Positions 52,449 through 59,925 of a stretch of DNA of 64,000 bases are shown in pieces (the stretch's first letter is position 1; each line of letters starts with the position of its first letter). Origin of the DNA: a bacterium. GTDB taxonomy: Bacteria > Desulfobacterota > Binatia > DP-6. The position numbers and the translations under genes are program-made. The stretch spans positions 371,257 to 435,256 of the forward strand of contig JAHCID010000003.1 in the NCBI GenBank assembly GCA_026129405.1, written 5' to 3'. The notes beneath the pieces were generated by a model. That model was given only the letters and a program-made list of their open reading frames with translations. It did no database searches and had not been told where the DNA came from.

Positions 52449-54245
52449 ATGGGCGGCACGCTTCGCGTCGTGGCGAAGGTGCTGCGCCGGCTGCGGCCGT
52501 ACCGCGTGCTCTTCGGGCTCGCGGTGCTCCAGGTCGTCCTGATGGCGGCCTTCGAGCTGGCCAAGCCGTGGCCGCTGAAGGTCGTGGTCGACGCCGTCGT
52601 CGGCGGCAAGCCCGCCGGCATCGCCGCGCTCGACGGGCTCGAGCGCCGCGCGCTGCTCGCGGCGGCCTGCGCGGGGCTGGTCCTCGTCTACCTGGTCCTC
52701 GGGCTGCTCAGCGTCACCAGCAACTACACGACCATCCGCGTCGGCCAGCAGATGGTGAACGACTTCCGCAGCGAGCTGTACGCGCATCTGGCCCGTCTGT
52801 CGCTCGCCTTCCACAGCCGCCGCCAGGTCGGCGATCTCCTCTACCGCCTCACCGCCGACACCTTCGCCATCCAGACGCTCACCATGAACGGGTTCTTCCC
52901 CATCCTGACCTCCGTCGTGCTGCTGCTCGGCATGGTGGTCGTGATGGTACGGATGGACTGGCAGCTGACGCTGCTCGCGCTGGCCGTCGTGCCGGCGCTG
53001 CTGGTCGCCATCGTGCGCATGTCGACGCAGATCACCACGCTCTCGACCGACGCGCGGGTGAAGGAGAGCGCGCTCTACGGGGTCGCGCAGCGGACCATGG
53101 GCGCGATGCGCGTCATCCAGGCGTTCACCACCGAAGAGGAGGAGCACCGCCGCTTCGTGGGCTCGAGCACCGCGAGCCTCGCGGCCAACCTGCGGCTGTA
53201 CACGTTCCAGACCGGCTACTCGGCGTTCGTGAACGTGCTGATCGCCGTCGGCACCGCGGCGGTGCTCTGGCTCGGCGCGACGCACGTCCTCGACGGCACG
53301 CTCGAGGTCGGCGAGCTGCTCGTGTTCACCGCCTATCTCGCGTCGCTCTACGCGCCGATCAACACGTTGACGCAGACGTGGGGCCTCATCCAGGGCGCCA
53401 AGGTGGGGGCGGAGCGCGTGTTCGAGATCCTCGACACGCAGCCGGACCTCGCCGACGGGCCGCGGGCGCTCGCCCACGGCGCCGCCCGCGGCGACGTCGT
53501 CTTCGACGACGTCCACTTCGCCTACGAGGGCGGCCGCGAGGTGCTGCGCGGCGTGACCTTGCACGCCGCGCCGGGTGCGCTGGTGGCGATCGTGGGTGCG
53601 ACGGGCGCGGGCAAGACGACCCTGGTCTCCCTGGTACCACGCTTCTACGACCCGCAGCGGGGCCGCGTGCTGCTCGACGGCGTCGACGTCCGCGAGTACC
53701 GCCTGCGGCCGCTGCGCCAGCAGGTGGCGATGGTGCTGCAGCCCGCGATCGTGTTCCCCACGACCGTGCGCGACAACATCGCCTACGGCAGCCCCGACGC
53801 CACCCCCGAGCGCATCGCCGCCGCTGCGCACGCGGCACAGCTCGACGACTTCCTCGCTCGTCTCCCGCAGGGCCTCGACACGCCGGTCGGGGAGGGCGGC
53901 GCGACCCTCTCGGCAGGCGAGCAGCTGCGTGTCACCATCGCCCGCGCCGTGCTACGCGACGCCCCGATCCTGATCCTCGACGAGCCGACGTCGGCCCTCG
54001 ACGTCGGCACCGAGGCGCGGGTCATGGCCGCGCTGGAGCGGCTCATGGCCGGCCGCACCACGTTCGTCATCGCACACCGCCTCTCGACGGTGCGCCGCGC
54101 CGACACGATCCTCGTCCTCGAGGACGGGCACATCGTGGAGCAGGGACCGTACCGGGAGCTGGTCGCACGCGGCGGGGTGTTCGCACGGCTCCATCACACG
54201 CAGTTCGCGGACGAGGAGGAGGATGGGCGTGCCGCATCCCGATAG
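52449..54245 (+). CDS. ABC exporter, fused permease-ATPase (MsbA-like)
   Basis: The 598-aa half-transporter has six N-terminal membrane helices and a C-terminal ATPase: Walker A GATGAGKTTLV, Q-loop VLQPAIVFP, signature LSAGEQLRVTIARA (Ala for the usual first Gly), Walker B ILILDEPTSALD and switch IAHRLSTV. It probably works as a homodimer exporting a lipid-linked glycan made by its neighbours. It starts 3 bases after the fusion gene and overlaps the next gene by 23 bases. Confidence 0.9.
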   Translation: MGGTLRVVAKVLRRLRPYRVLFGLAVLQVVLMAAFELAKPWPLKVVVDAVVGGKPAGIAALDGLERRALLAAACAGLVLVYLVLGLLSVTSNYTTIRVGQQMVNDFRSELYAHLARLSLAFHSRRQVGDLLYRLTADTFAIQTLTMNGFFPILTSVVLLLGMVVVMVRMDWQLTLLALAVVPALLVAIVRMSTQITTLSTDARVKESALYGVAQRTMGAMRVIQAFTTEEEEHRRFVGSSTASLAANLRLYTFQTGYSAFVNVLIAVGTAAVLWLGATHVLDGTLEVGELLVFTAYLASLYAPINTLTQTWGLIQGAKVGAERVFEILDTQPDLADGPRALAHGAARGDVVFDDVHFAYEGGREVLRGVTLHAAPGALVAIVGATGAGKTTLVSLVPRFYDPQRGRVLLDGVDVREYRLRPLRQQVAMVLQPAIVFPTTVRDNIAYGSPDATPERIAAAAHAAQLDDFLARLPQGLDTPVGEGGATLSAGEQLRVTIARAVLRDAPILILDEPTSALDVGTEARVMAALERLMAGRTTFVIAHRLSTVRRADTILVLEDGHIVEQGPYRELVARGGVFARLHHTQFADEEEDGRAASR

Positions 54246-55398
54246 GACGCTTCTGGTGCTGCACATCGTGGGGCAGTACCCGATGGCCGGCGTCGCCTGG
54301 CAGGCGCTCCACTATCTGCTCGGCTTCAAGGCGCTCGGCTGGGACGTCTGGTACGTCGAGGACTCGGGCGCGGCGCCGTACGACCCGATCGCCGGCGGCG
54401 TGACGGGCGAGACGAGCTACGCCGTGCGCTACGTCGCCGACGTCATGAGCCGCTTCGGGCTCGGCGACCGCTGGGCGTACCTCGACATGATGCAGAACCA
54501 GGTGCACGGCATCTCGCGCACGCAGCTCGACGCCCTGTACGAGCGCGCCGCCGGCATCGTGAACCTGTGCGGCGCGACCGCGCCGCGCGAGGAGCACCGC
54601 CGCGGCGGCCGCCTCATCTACGTCGAGACGGATCCCGTCTACGAGCAGCTCCGCACCGCCAGCGGCGACACGTCGTCCCTGGCGTTCCTGCGCGCCCACG
54701 ACGTGCTCTTCACCTACGGCGAGAACCTCGGCGAGCCGGACTGCCCGGTGCCGATGGGCGGCTTCGCGTGGAAGAAGACGCGGCCCCCGGTGGTGATGTA
54801 CTGCTGGAGCGGGCGGCCCGATGCGGCGGCGCGCTACTTCACGACCGTCGCGTCGTTCGCGAACAAGGGCAAGGACGTCACCTGGCAGGGCGAGACGTAC
54901 CGCTGGTCGAAGGACGAGAACTTCCTGCGCTTCCTCGACCTGCCGCAGCGTACGCCGCAGCCGTTCCGCGCCGCGATGCGTCCCGCGGATGCGGCCATCG
55001 AGGCACGCGTGCGCGCCGCCGGCTGGGAGCTCGTCGACCCGGGCGACACCTCGCGCGACGTCGACGGCTACCGCGACTTCATCCGCGGCTCGCGCGGCGA
55101 GTTCACGGTCGCCAAGGACATCTACGTCCGCCCGCGCAGCGGCTGGTTCAGCGACCGCAGCGTCTGCTACCTGGCGGCCGGGCGTCCGGTGATCACGCAG
55201 GACACCGGCTTCGGCAAGTACGTGCCGACGGGCGAGGGGCTGTTCGCCTTCTCCACGATGGACGAGGCCGTCGACGCCATCGCGCGCGTCAACGCCGACT
55301 ACCCGCGCCACGCGGCGGCGGCACGCCGCGTGGCCGCCGAGGCGTTCGGCGCCGGGCCGGTGCTGCGCCGCTTCCTCGTCGATGCCGGCCTCGGCTGA
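54223..55398 (+). CDS. CgeB-like glycosyltransferase family protein
   Basis: The 391-aa protein starts LLVLHIVGQYPMAGVAWQALH and continues with a GT-B-like pattern. Near the C-terminus CYLAAGRPVITQDTGFGKY and GLFAFSTMDEAVDAI match the CgeB/GT1-type C-terminal donor half. It is likely a sugar transferase for the glycan exported by the adjacent ABC protein. Acceptor and sugar are unknown. A truncated relative follows directly at 55405. Confidence 0.75.
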   Translation: MGVPHPDRTLLVLHIVGQYPMAGVAWQALHYLLGFKALGWDVWYVEDSGAAPYDPIAGGVTGETSYAVRYVADVMSRFGLGDRWAYLDMMQNQVHGISRTQLDALYERAAGIVNLCGATAPREEHRRGGRLIYVETDPVYEQLRTASGDTSSLAFLRAHDVLFTYGENLGEPDCPVPMGGFAWKKTRPPVVMYCWSGRPDAAARYFTTVASFANKGKDVTWQGETYRWSKDENFLRFLDLPQRTPQPFRAAMRPADAAIEARVRAAGWELVDPGDTSRDVDGYRDFIRGSRGEFTVAKDIYVRPRSGWFSDRSVCYLAAGRPVITQDTGFGKYVPTGEGLFAFSTMDEAVDAIARVNADYPRHAAAARRVAAEAFGAGPVLRRFLVDAGLG

Positions 55399-55404
55399 GG
55401 GGCC

Positions 55405-55475
55405 ATGCGCGTCGTCGTCACGGGGCTGGTCGCGACCTACCCCTGGGCAGGGTCGCGTGGCGATGCTCGAGGCGG
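55405..55475 (+). pseudogene. Truncated start of a second CgeB-like gene
   Basis: After a GAGGGG ribosome-like site, ATG 55405 encodes MRVVVTGLVATYPWAG, which closely parallels the start of the preceding gene (HIVGQYPMAGVAW). One frame over, the similarity continues for VAW and then ends. The frame then runs antisense into the acyl-CoA dehydrogenase gene. This looks like the first 20 or so codons of a paralogue cut off by a rearrangement and frameshifted. Confidence 0.55.
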
Positions 55476-56645
55476 TCAGACGCGGTGCCGGGCGAGCAGC
55501 CCCTTGGCGATCACCAGGCGCTGGATCTCGTTCGTGCCTTCGCCGATGATCATGAGGGGCGCGTCCCGGTAGAAGCGCTCGACCGGGAACTCCTTGGTGT
55601 AGCCGTAGCCGCCGAGGATGCGCATCGCCTCGAGCGACACCTCCTGGCAGGTCTCGGACGCGAAGTACTTGGCCATGCCGGCCTCGAGGTCGCAGCGCTC
55701 GCCGCGATCCTTCATGGCAGCGGCGTTGCGCACGAGCAGCGTGGCGGCCTCGATCTTGGTCGCCATCTCGGCGAGCTTCAGCTGGATCGCCTGGTGCTCG
55801 CAGATGGGCTTGCCGAAGGTGGTGCGCTGCTGGCTGTACTTGATCGCCGCCTCGAAGGCGGCGCGCGCGACGCCGACCGCGCGCGCCGCGATGTTGATGC
55901 GACCGACCTCGAGGCCCGACAGCACCGTCTGGAGGCCGCGCCCCTCCTCGCCGCCGATGAGGTTCGCGACCGGGACGCGGTGGTCCTCGAAGATCACCTC
56001 GCAGGTCTCGATCCCTTTGTACCCGAGCTTGTCGATGTCGCGGCTGACGGTCAGGCCCGGGCCGCGCTCGGCGCACAGCAGGCTGATGCCCTTGTGCGGC
56101 GGGCTGGCGGTGGGGTCGGTCTTGCAGACGGTCGAGTAGAGCGTCGCCGTGCGCGCGTTGGTGATGAACATCTTCGAGCCGTTCACCACGTAGTGGTCGC
56201 CGTCGCGGCGGGCGACGGTGCGGATCTGCTGCGTGTCGCTGCCCGCGTGCGCCTCGGTGAGGCAGAGCGCGGCGCGGTGCTCGCCGCGCGCCATCGCCGG
56301 GAGCCAGCGCTGCTGCTGCTCGGCGGTACCGAAGTGCTGCAGCACGTAGGCGAACATGAGGTGCGTGTTGAGCACGCCCGAGAGGCTCATCCAGCCGCGG
56401 CAGATCTCCTCGACGACGCGCGCGTAGGTCGAGTAGTCGAGCCCCATACCGCCCCACTCGGGCGCGATCGTGGCGCCGAACAGTCCGAGCTCCTTCATGC
56501 GCTCGACGAGCGGGGTCGGGTACTCGTTCTCGTGCTCGTATCGGCTCGCGACCGGGAGCACCTCGCGCTCGACGAAGCGGCGGACCGTTGCCAGAACCTG
56601 CGCGGCGACCTCGGGATCGGTGGCGGGGGCGGGGCGGGCGGACAT
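55476..56645 (-). CDS. Acyl-CoA dehydrogenase
   Basis: This 389-aa flavoenzyme oxidises an acyl-CoA to the 2-enoyl-CoA. Family motifs are present: CLTEAHAGSDT, GSKMFITNA, QRTTFGKPICEHQ, ILGGYGYTKEFPVER and the C-terminal IIGEGTNEIQRLVIA, with the catalytic Glu in the GEGT segment. ATG 56645 was chosen because upstream sequence is unlike the family. It diverges from the 7TM gene and has no clear operon partner, so the chain length or branching of its substrate cannot be said. Confidence 0.92.
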   Translation of the reverse strand: MSARPAPATDPEVAAQVLATVRRFVEREVLPVASRYEHENEYPTPLVERMKELGLFGATIAPEWGGMGLDYSTYARVVEEICRGWMSLSGVLNTHLMFAYVLQHFGTAEQQQRWLPAMARGEHRAALCLTEAHAGSDTQQIRTVARRDGDHYVVNGSKMFITNARTATLYSTVCKTDPTASPPHKGISLLCAERGPGLTVSRDIDKLGYKGIETCEVIFEDHRVPVANLIGGEEGRGLQTVLSGLEVGRINIAARAVGVARAAFEAAIKYSQQRTTFGKPICEHQAIQLKLAEMATKIEAATLLVRNAAAMKDRGERCDLEAGMAKYFASETCQEVSLEAMRILGGYGYTKEFPVERFYRDAPLMIIGEGTNEIQRLVIAKGLLARHRV

Positions 56646-56691
56646 GGGTGGAGGATCACCACGTTCGTCCCCTGAGTTCAACCAAACTCCC

Positions 56692-56720
56692 TTGCAACCG
56701 CGGACGCCCCTCAGTAGCGT
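56692..56720 (+). promoter_or_regulatory. Predicted promoter of the 7TM/ATP-grasp pair
   Basis: TTGCAA and TAGCGT are separated by 17 bases. Transcription would start near 56727, next to GTG 56728, so the mRNA may be leaderless. Confidence 0.5.
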
Positions 56721-56727
56721 GCGCCCC

Positions 56728-58986
56728 GTGCGCGCTGCGGTGCGGGCCGCCTGTATCCTGCTGGTGTTCGGGCTGGGCGTCGGGGTGGAACACAGTGCAG
56801 GGGCACCGGCGCCGGCACGATCCGACACCGAGGTGTTCAGCGGGGCGGAGGAGACGACGCCTGCGCGCGCCCAGCGTCCGCCGGCCGTCGGCTACTGGCG
56901 CGTGCGCACCGAGATCACGGTCGGTGCCGCGACGGAGCCGAGCCGCGTGGCGATGCTCGTGCCGCTCTCGGACGGCCGGCAGGACGTCCTCGTGCGGCGC
57001 ATGGCGGCGCCCGGCTTCCGCGTCGCCGAGCGGCAGGAGCCGCCCAACCTCCAGGTGGAGTGGACCGCGGAGCGCCTGAAGGCGCCGACGACGATCGTCT
57101 ACGACGTCGCGGTACGGGTCTCGGAGGTGCGCGACCGCGTCCCCGAGACGCCCATCCATGAGGTCGCCATCGGACCCGAGGCGCAGCCGTGGCTGGCGCC
57201 GTCCCCGGACGCGCCCGCCGACGCCCCATTGGTACGCGAGCGGGCGCGGGCGATCGTCGGCAAGGCGACGCGGCTCGACGAGGTGGTGTGGTCGCTCTTC
57301 CAGTACGTCGCCGCGTTCCCGCCGCCGGGTGAGGCCGGGGCGCCGCAGGAGGCGCTGCCGGCGCTCGAGCGTCGGCTCGGCACCGGCCTCGGCCGCGCCC
57401 GCGCCCTCGTCGCGCTCCTGCGGGCGCGAGGGGTGCCGGCGCGCGTCGTCGGCGGCATCCGCCTGGAGAACGCCGCCCAGAAGCGCGGGACGGCGTCGTG
57501 GGTGGAGGCCTGGACGGGAGCGCGGTGGGTGCCGCTCGATCCGGTCGGCGGACACTACGCGGCGCTGCCGAACACCTACCTCGCCGTCTACCGCGGCGAC
57601 CGCCCGCTGCTGGTCCACACGCGCGGCCTCGGCTTCTCCTACGGCTTCACCGTGCGGCAGACGACGCGGCGCGCGGTCGAGGAGAGCGCCGCGGCCGACG
57701 CCACCGAGACCGCCGACGCGCCGACGGCGCGGGCGGCCGGCAGCGACGGCGTGCAGACGCACACCGCCTACGTGCCCGCGCCGGTGGCGGCGGTCGTGCT
57801 CATCGCCGATCAGAGCGTGCCCGCGGCGGCGACGGACCGCATCCTCGCCGAGGCGCGTGAGGCGTCGATCGACTGCGTGCTCCTCACCGCCCGCTTCGCG
57901 TCGCGCTACTTCCGCGAGCGCTACCTCGAGCGCCTGGTGTCGACCAACCTGCCGCTCATCCGCCAGGCGAACCTCGTCCTGGTCGCGACCGCCGACAGCG
58001 CCGGCGTCTATGCGTTGCTCGCGCTCGCCGAGCGCGGCGTGCGGCTCCCCGACAGCCGCATCATCGTCTCCGGCGCGATGAGCGAACCGTCGGCGCTCAT
58101 GCTGGGCTCGCTGCTCTACAATCTCGTGCGGCCGGGCGAGGTGGCGCTGGTCCGGCGCCCGGCCGACATCCTGCCGCTCTGGGAGATGGCGCGGGCGAAC
58201 CTGATCGACGGTGCGCCGCTGCGGGAGGAGGCGCAGCGCTGGAACATCGACGCGCTCGTTCTCGGCGAGGCCGGGACGCGCCTGCCCAGCTGGCGGCGGC
58301 CGTTGCTGCACGCGTGGGCCCAGATCGTGCGCGCCGGGGTGCCGCTGCCGGCGCTGACGCTGATCCTCGTCCTCCCGATCATCGCCTCGGTGGTGGTGTT
58401 CGCGCGGCTCGTCGTCGGCGTGCCGACCTTCGGCACCTTCGGGCCGGTGATCGTGTCGCTCGCCTTCATCACCACCGGCCTGTGGTGGGGAACGCTGACC
58501 TTCGCGGTCATCGTCGGGCTCGGCATCCTCCTGCGGGCGGCGCTGCAACGGCTCCGCCTCCAGGCGGTCGCCCGTGTGGCGATCCTGATCACGCTCGTCT
58601 CCGTCGTGATGGGCGGGCTCACGCTGCTCGGGGCCCGCCTCGGGATCGGGCCGCTCCTCCATCTGAGCGTGTTCCCGATGCTCATCATGGCCAACGTCGT
58701 GGAGAGCTTCGCGTCGGCGCAGATCGAGCTGGGCACGCGTACCGCCGTCCGCCAGACCATCTGGACGCTCCTCGTCTCGATGGCCTGCTACCTGCTCGTC
58801 GATCGGGCAGGCCTCCAGGGGCTGGTCGTCGCCTTCCCGGAGATCCTGATCCTGCCGGTGGTCGTGAACGTCGCGCTCGGCAAATGGCGTGGCATGCGGC
58901 TCCTCGAGTACGTGCGTTTCCGCAGCCTCGCGACGGCGCCGAGCGGCGCGCCGCCCGCGCGCACCGACCGCGAGCGGGCCGCATGA
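56728..58986 (+). CDS. Inactive transglutaminase fused to seven transmembrane helices (UUP1-like)
   Basis: The 752-aa protein has an N-terminal signal anchor, a periplasmic domain and a transglutaminase-fold segment (about residues 170-290). There the expected Cys and His are missing: GLGRARALVALLRARGVPARVVGG and TASWVEAW instead of C and H, though the Asp in PLDPVGG is kept. A C-terminal block of seven helices begins near WAQIVRAGVPLPALTLIL, with VPTFGTFGPVIVSLAF. This architecture with an adjacent ATP-grasp gene is a described but biochemically unexplored system. GTG 56728 is one of three close GTGs (56719, 56728, 56740). Confidence 0.82.
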   Translation: MRAAVRAACILLVFGLGVGVEHSAGAPAPARSDTEVFSGAEETTPARAQRPPAVGYWRVRTEITVGAATEPSRVAMLVPLSDGRQDVLVRRMAAPGFRVAERQEPPNLQVEWTAERLKAPTTIVYDVAVRVSEVRDRVPETPIHEVAIGPEAQPWLAPSPDAPADAPLVRERARAIVGKATRLDEVVWSLFQYVAAFPPPGEAGAPQEALPALERRLGTGLGRARALVALLRARGVPARVVGGIRLENAAQKRGTASWVEAWTGARWVPLDPVGGHYAALPNTYLAVYRGDRPLLVHTRGLGFSYGFTVRQTTRRAVEESAAADATETADAPTARAAGSDGVQTHTAYVPAPVAAVVLIADQSVPAAATDRILAEAREASIDCVLLTARFASRYFRERYLERLVSTNLPLIRQANLVLVATADSAGVYALLALAERGVRLPDSRIIVSGAMSEPSALMLGSLLYNLVRPGEVALVRRPADILPLWEMARANLIDGAPLREEAQRWNIDALVLGEAGTRLPSWRRPLLHAWAQIVRAGVPLPALTLILVLPIIASVVVFARLVVGVPTFGTFGPVIVSLAFITTGLWWGTLTFAVIVGLGILLRAALQRLRLQAVARVAILITLVSVVMGGLTLLGARLGIGPLLHLSVFPMLIMANVVESFASAQIELGTRTAVRQTIWTLLVSMACYLLVDRAGLQGLVVAFPEILILPVVVNVALGKWRGMRLLEYVRFRSLATAPSGAPPARTDRERAA

Positions 58987-59918
58987 TCGCTGCCCTGGCG
59001 CGGCTGCCGGACCTCGTGCTCGGCATCAACCGGCGCAACCACGACTACCTCTTCCGCTTCAACCGCCGCGACCGCTTCGCCCTGGTCGACGACAAGATCG
59101 CCACCAAGGAGCGTCTCGCCGCGCACGACGTGCCCCATCCGCCGGCGCTCGAGGTGTGCGACGCGCCCTGGCGGCTGCGTGAGCTCGCGCCTCGCCTGCG
59201 TGCGCACGGCGCCTTCGCGATGAAGCCGGCGTGCGGGGCGGGCGGCGGCGGCATCGTCGTCGTCGTGGGACTGCGCGACGGGCGCTTCGAGACGGCGGGC
59301 GGGCGGACGCTCGACTGGCGCGAGCTGGCCGCGCACGCGGCCGACGTGCTCGCGGGCGTCTACTCGATGGCCGGCCGCGAGGACCGCGTGCTCGTCGAGG
59401 GGCTCGTGGTCGGCGACCCGGAGCTCGCCCGGCTGTCGTACCGCGGCGTGCCCGACCTGCGCGTCGTCGTCCTGCGCGGCGTGCCCCTGTTGGCGATGCT
59501 GCGGCTGCCGACGCGGCGCTCGGACGGGCGCGCGAACCTCCATCTCGGCGGCCTCGGCGTCGGCATCGATCTCGCGAGCGGCCGCACCACGACGGCCATC
59601 AGCGGCCGGCGGGAGGTCACGATGCATCCGGATCTCGGCGTGCCGCTCGCCGGCACCGTGATCCCGGGATGGGACCAGGCGCTGCGCACGGCGGTGCGGG
59701 CGGCGGACGCGATCGGGCTCGGCTTCGTCGGCGTCGACCTCGTGCTCGACGCCGCCCACGGCCCCCTCGTGCTCGAGCTGAACGCGCGGCCCGGGCTGGC
59801 GATCCAGCTGGCGAACCGGCGTGGGATGCGCCCGCTGCTCGAGCGCGTCGCCCAGGCTGCGGTGCCACCGTCGCCGGAGGCGCGCATCGCGCTCGGCCGC
59901 GCGCTCGTGGCGGAGTGA
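58983..59918 (+). CDS. ATP-grasp alpha-L-glutamate ligase-like protein
   Basis: The 311-aa ligase has the N-terminal MIAALARLPDLVLGINRRN region, then DDKIATKERL, a glycine-rich ATP loop (KPACGAGGGGIVVV), LNLGG-like NLHLGGLGVG, and VLELNARPGL with the metal-binding Asn. It matches the sugar-transfer/glutamate-ligase ATP-grasp that pairs with the 7TM transglutaminase family. It would form an amide or peptide bond on a small substrate at the cytoplasmic face. Start and stop overlap (ATGA) with the 7TM gene. Confidence 0.88.
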   Translation: MIAALARLPDLVLGINRRNHDYLFRFNRRDRFALVDDKIATKERLAAHDVPHPPALEVCDAPWRLRELAPRLRAHGAFAMKPACGAGGGGIVVVVGLRDGRFETAGGRTLDWRELAAHAADVLAGVYSMAGREDRVLVEGLVVGDPELARLSYRGVPDLRVVVLRGVPLLAMLRLPTRRSDGRANLHLGGLGVGIDLASGRTTTAISGRREVTMHPDLGVPLAGTVIPGWDQALRTAVRAADAIGLGFVGVDLVLDAAHGPLVLELNARPGLAIQLANRRGMRPLLERVAQAAVPPSPEARIALGRALVAE

Positions 59919-59925
59919 GCGGCCC

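Noticed and set aside
49424-54403. A 1659-codon open frame across the fusion and ABC exporter genes
   Set aside because: No domain motifs; its composition is the usual Arg-rich shadow of the real genes.
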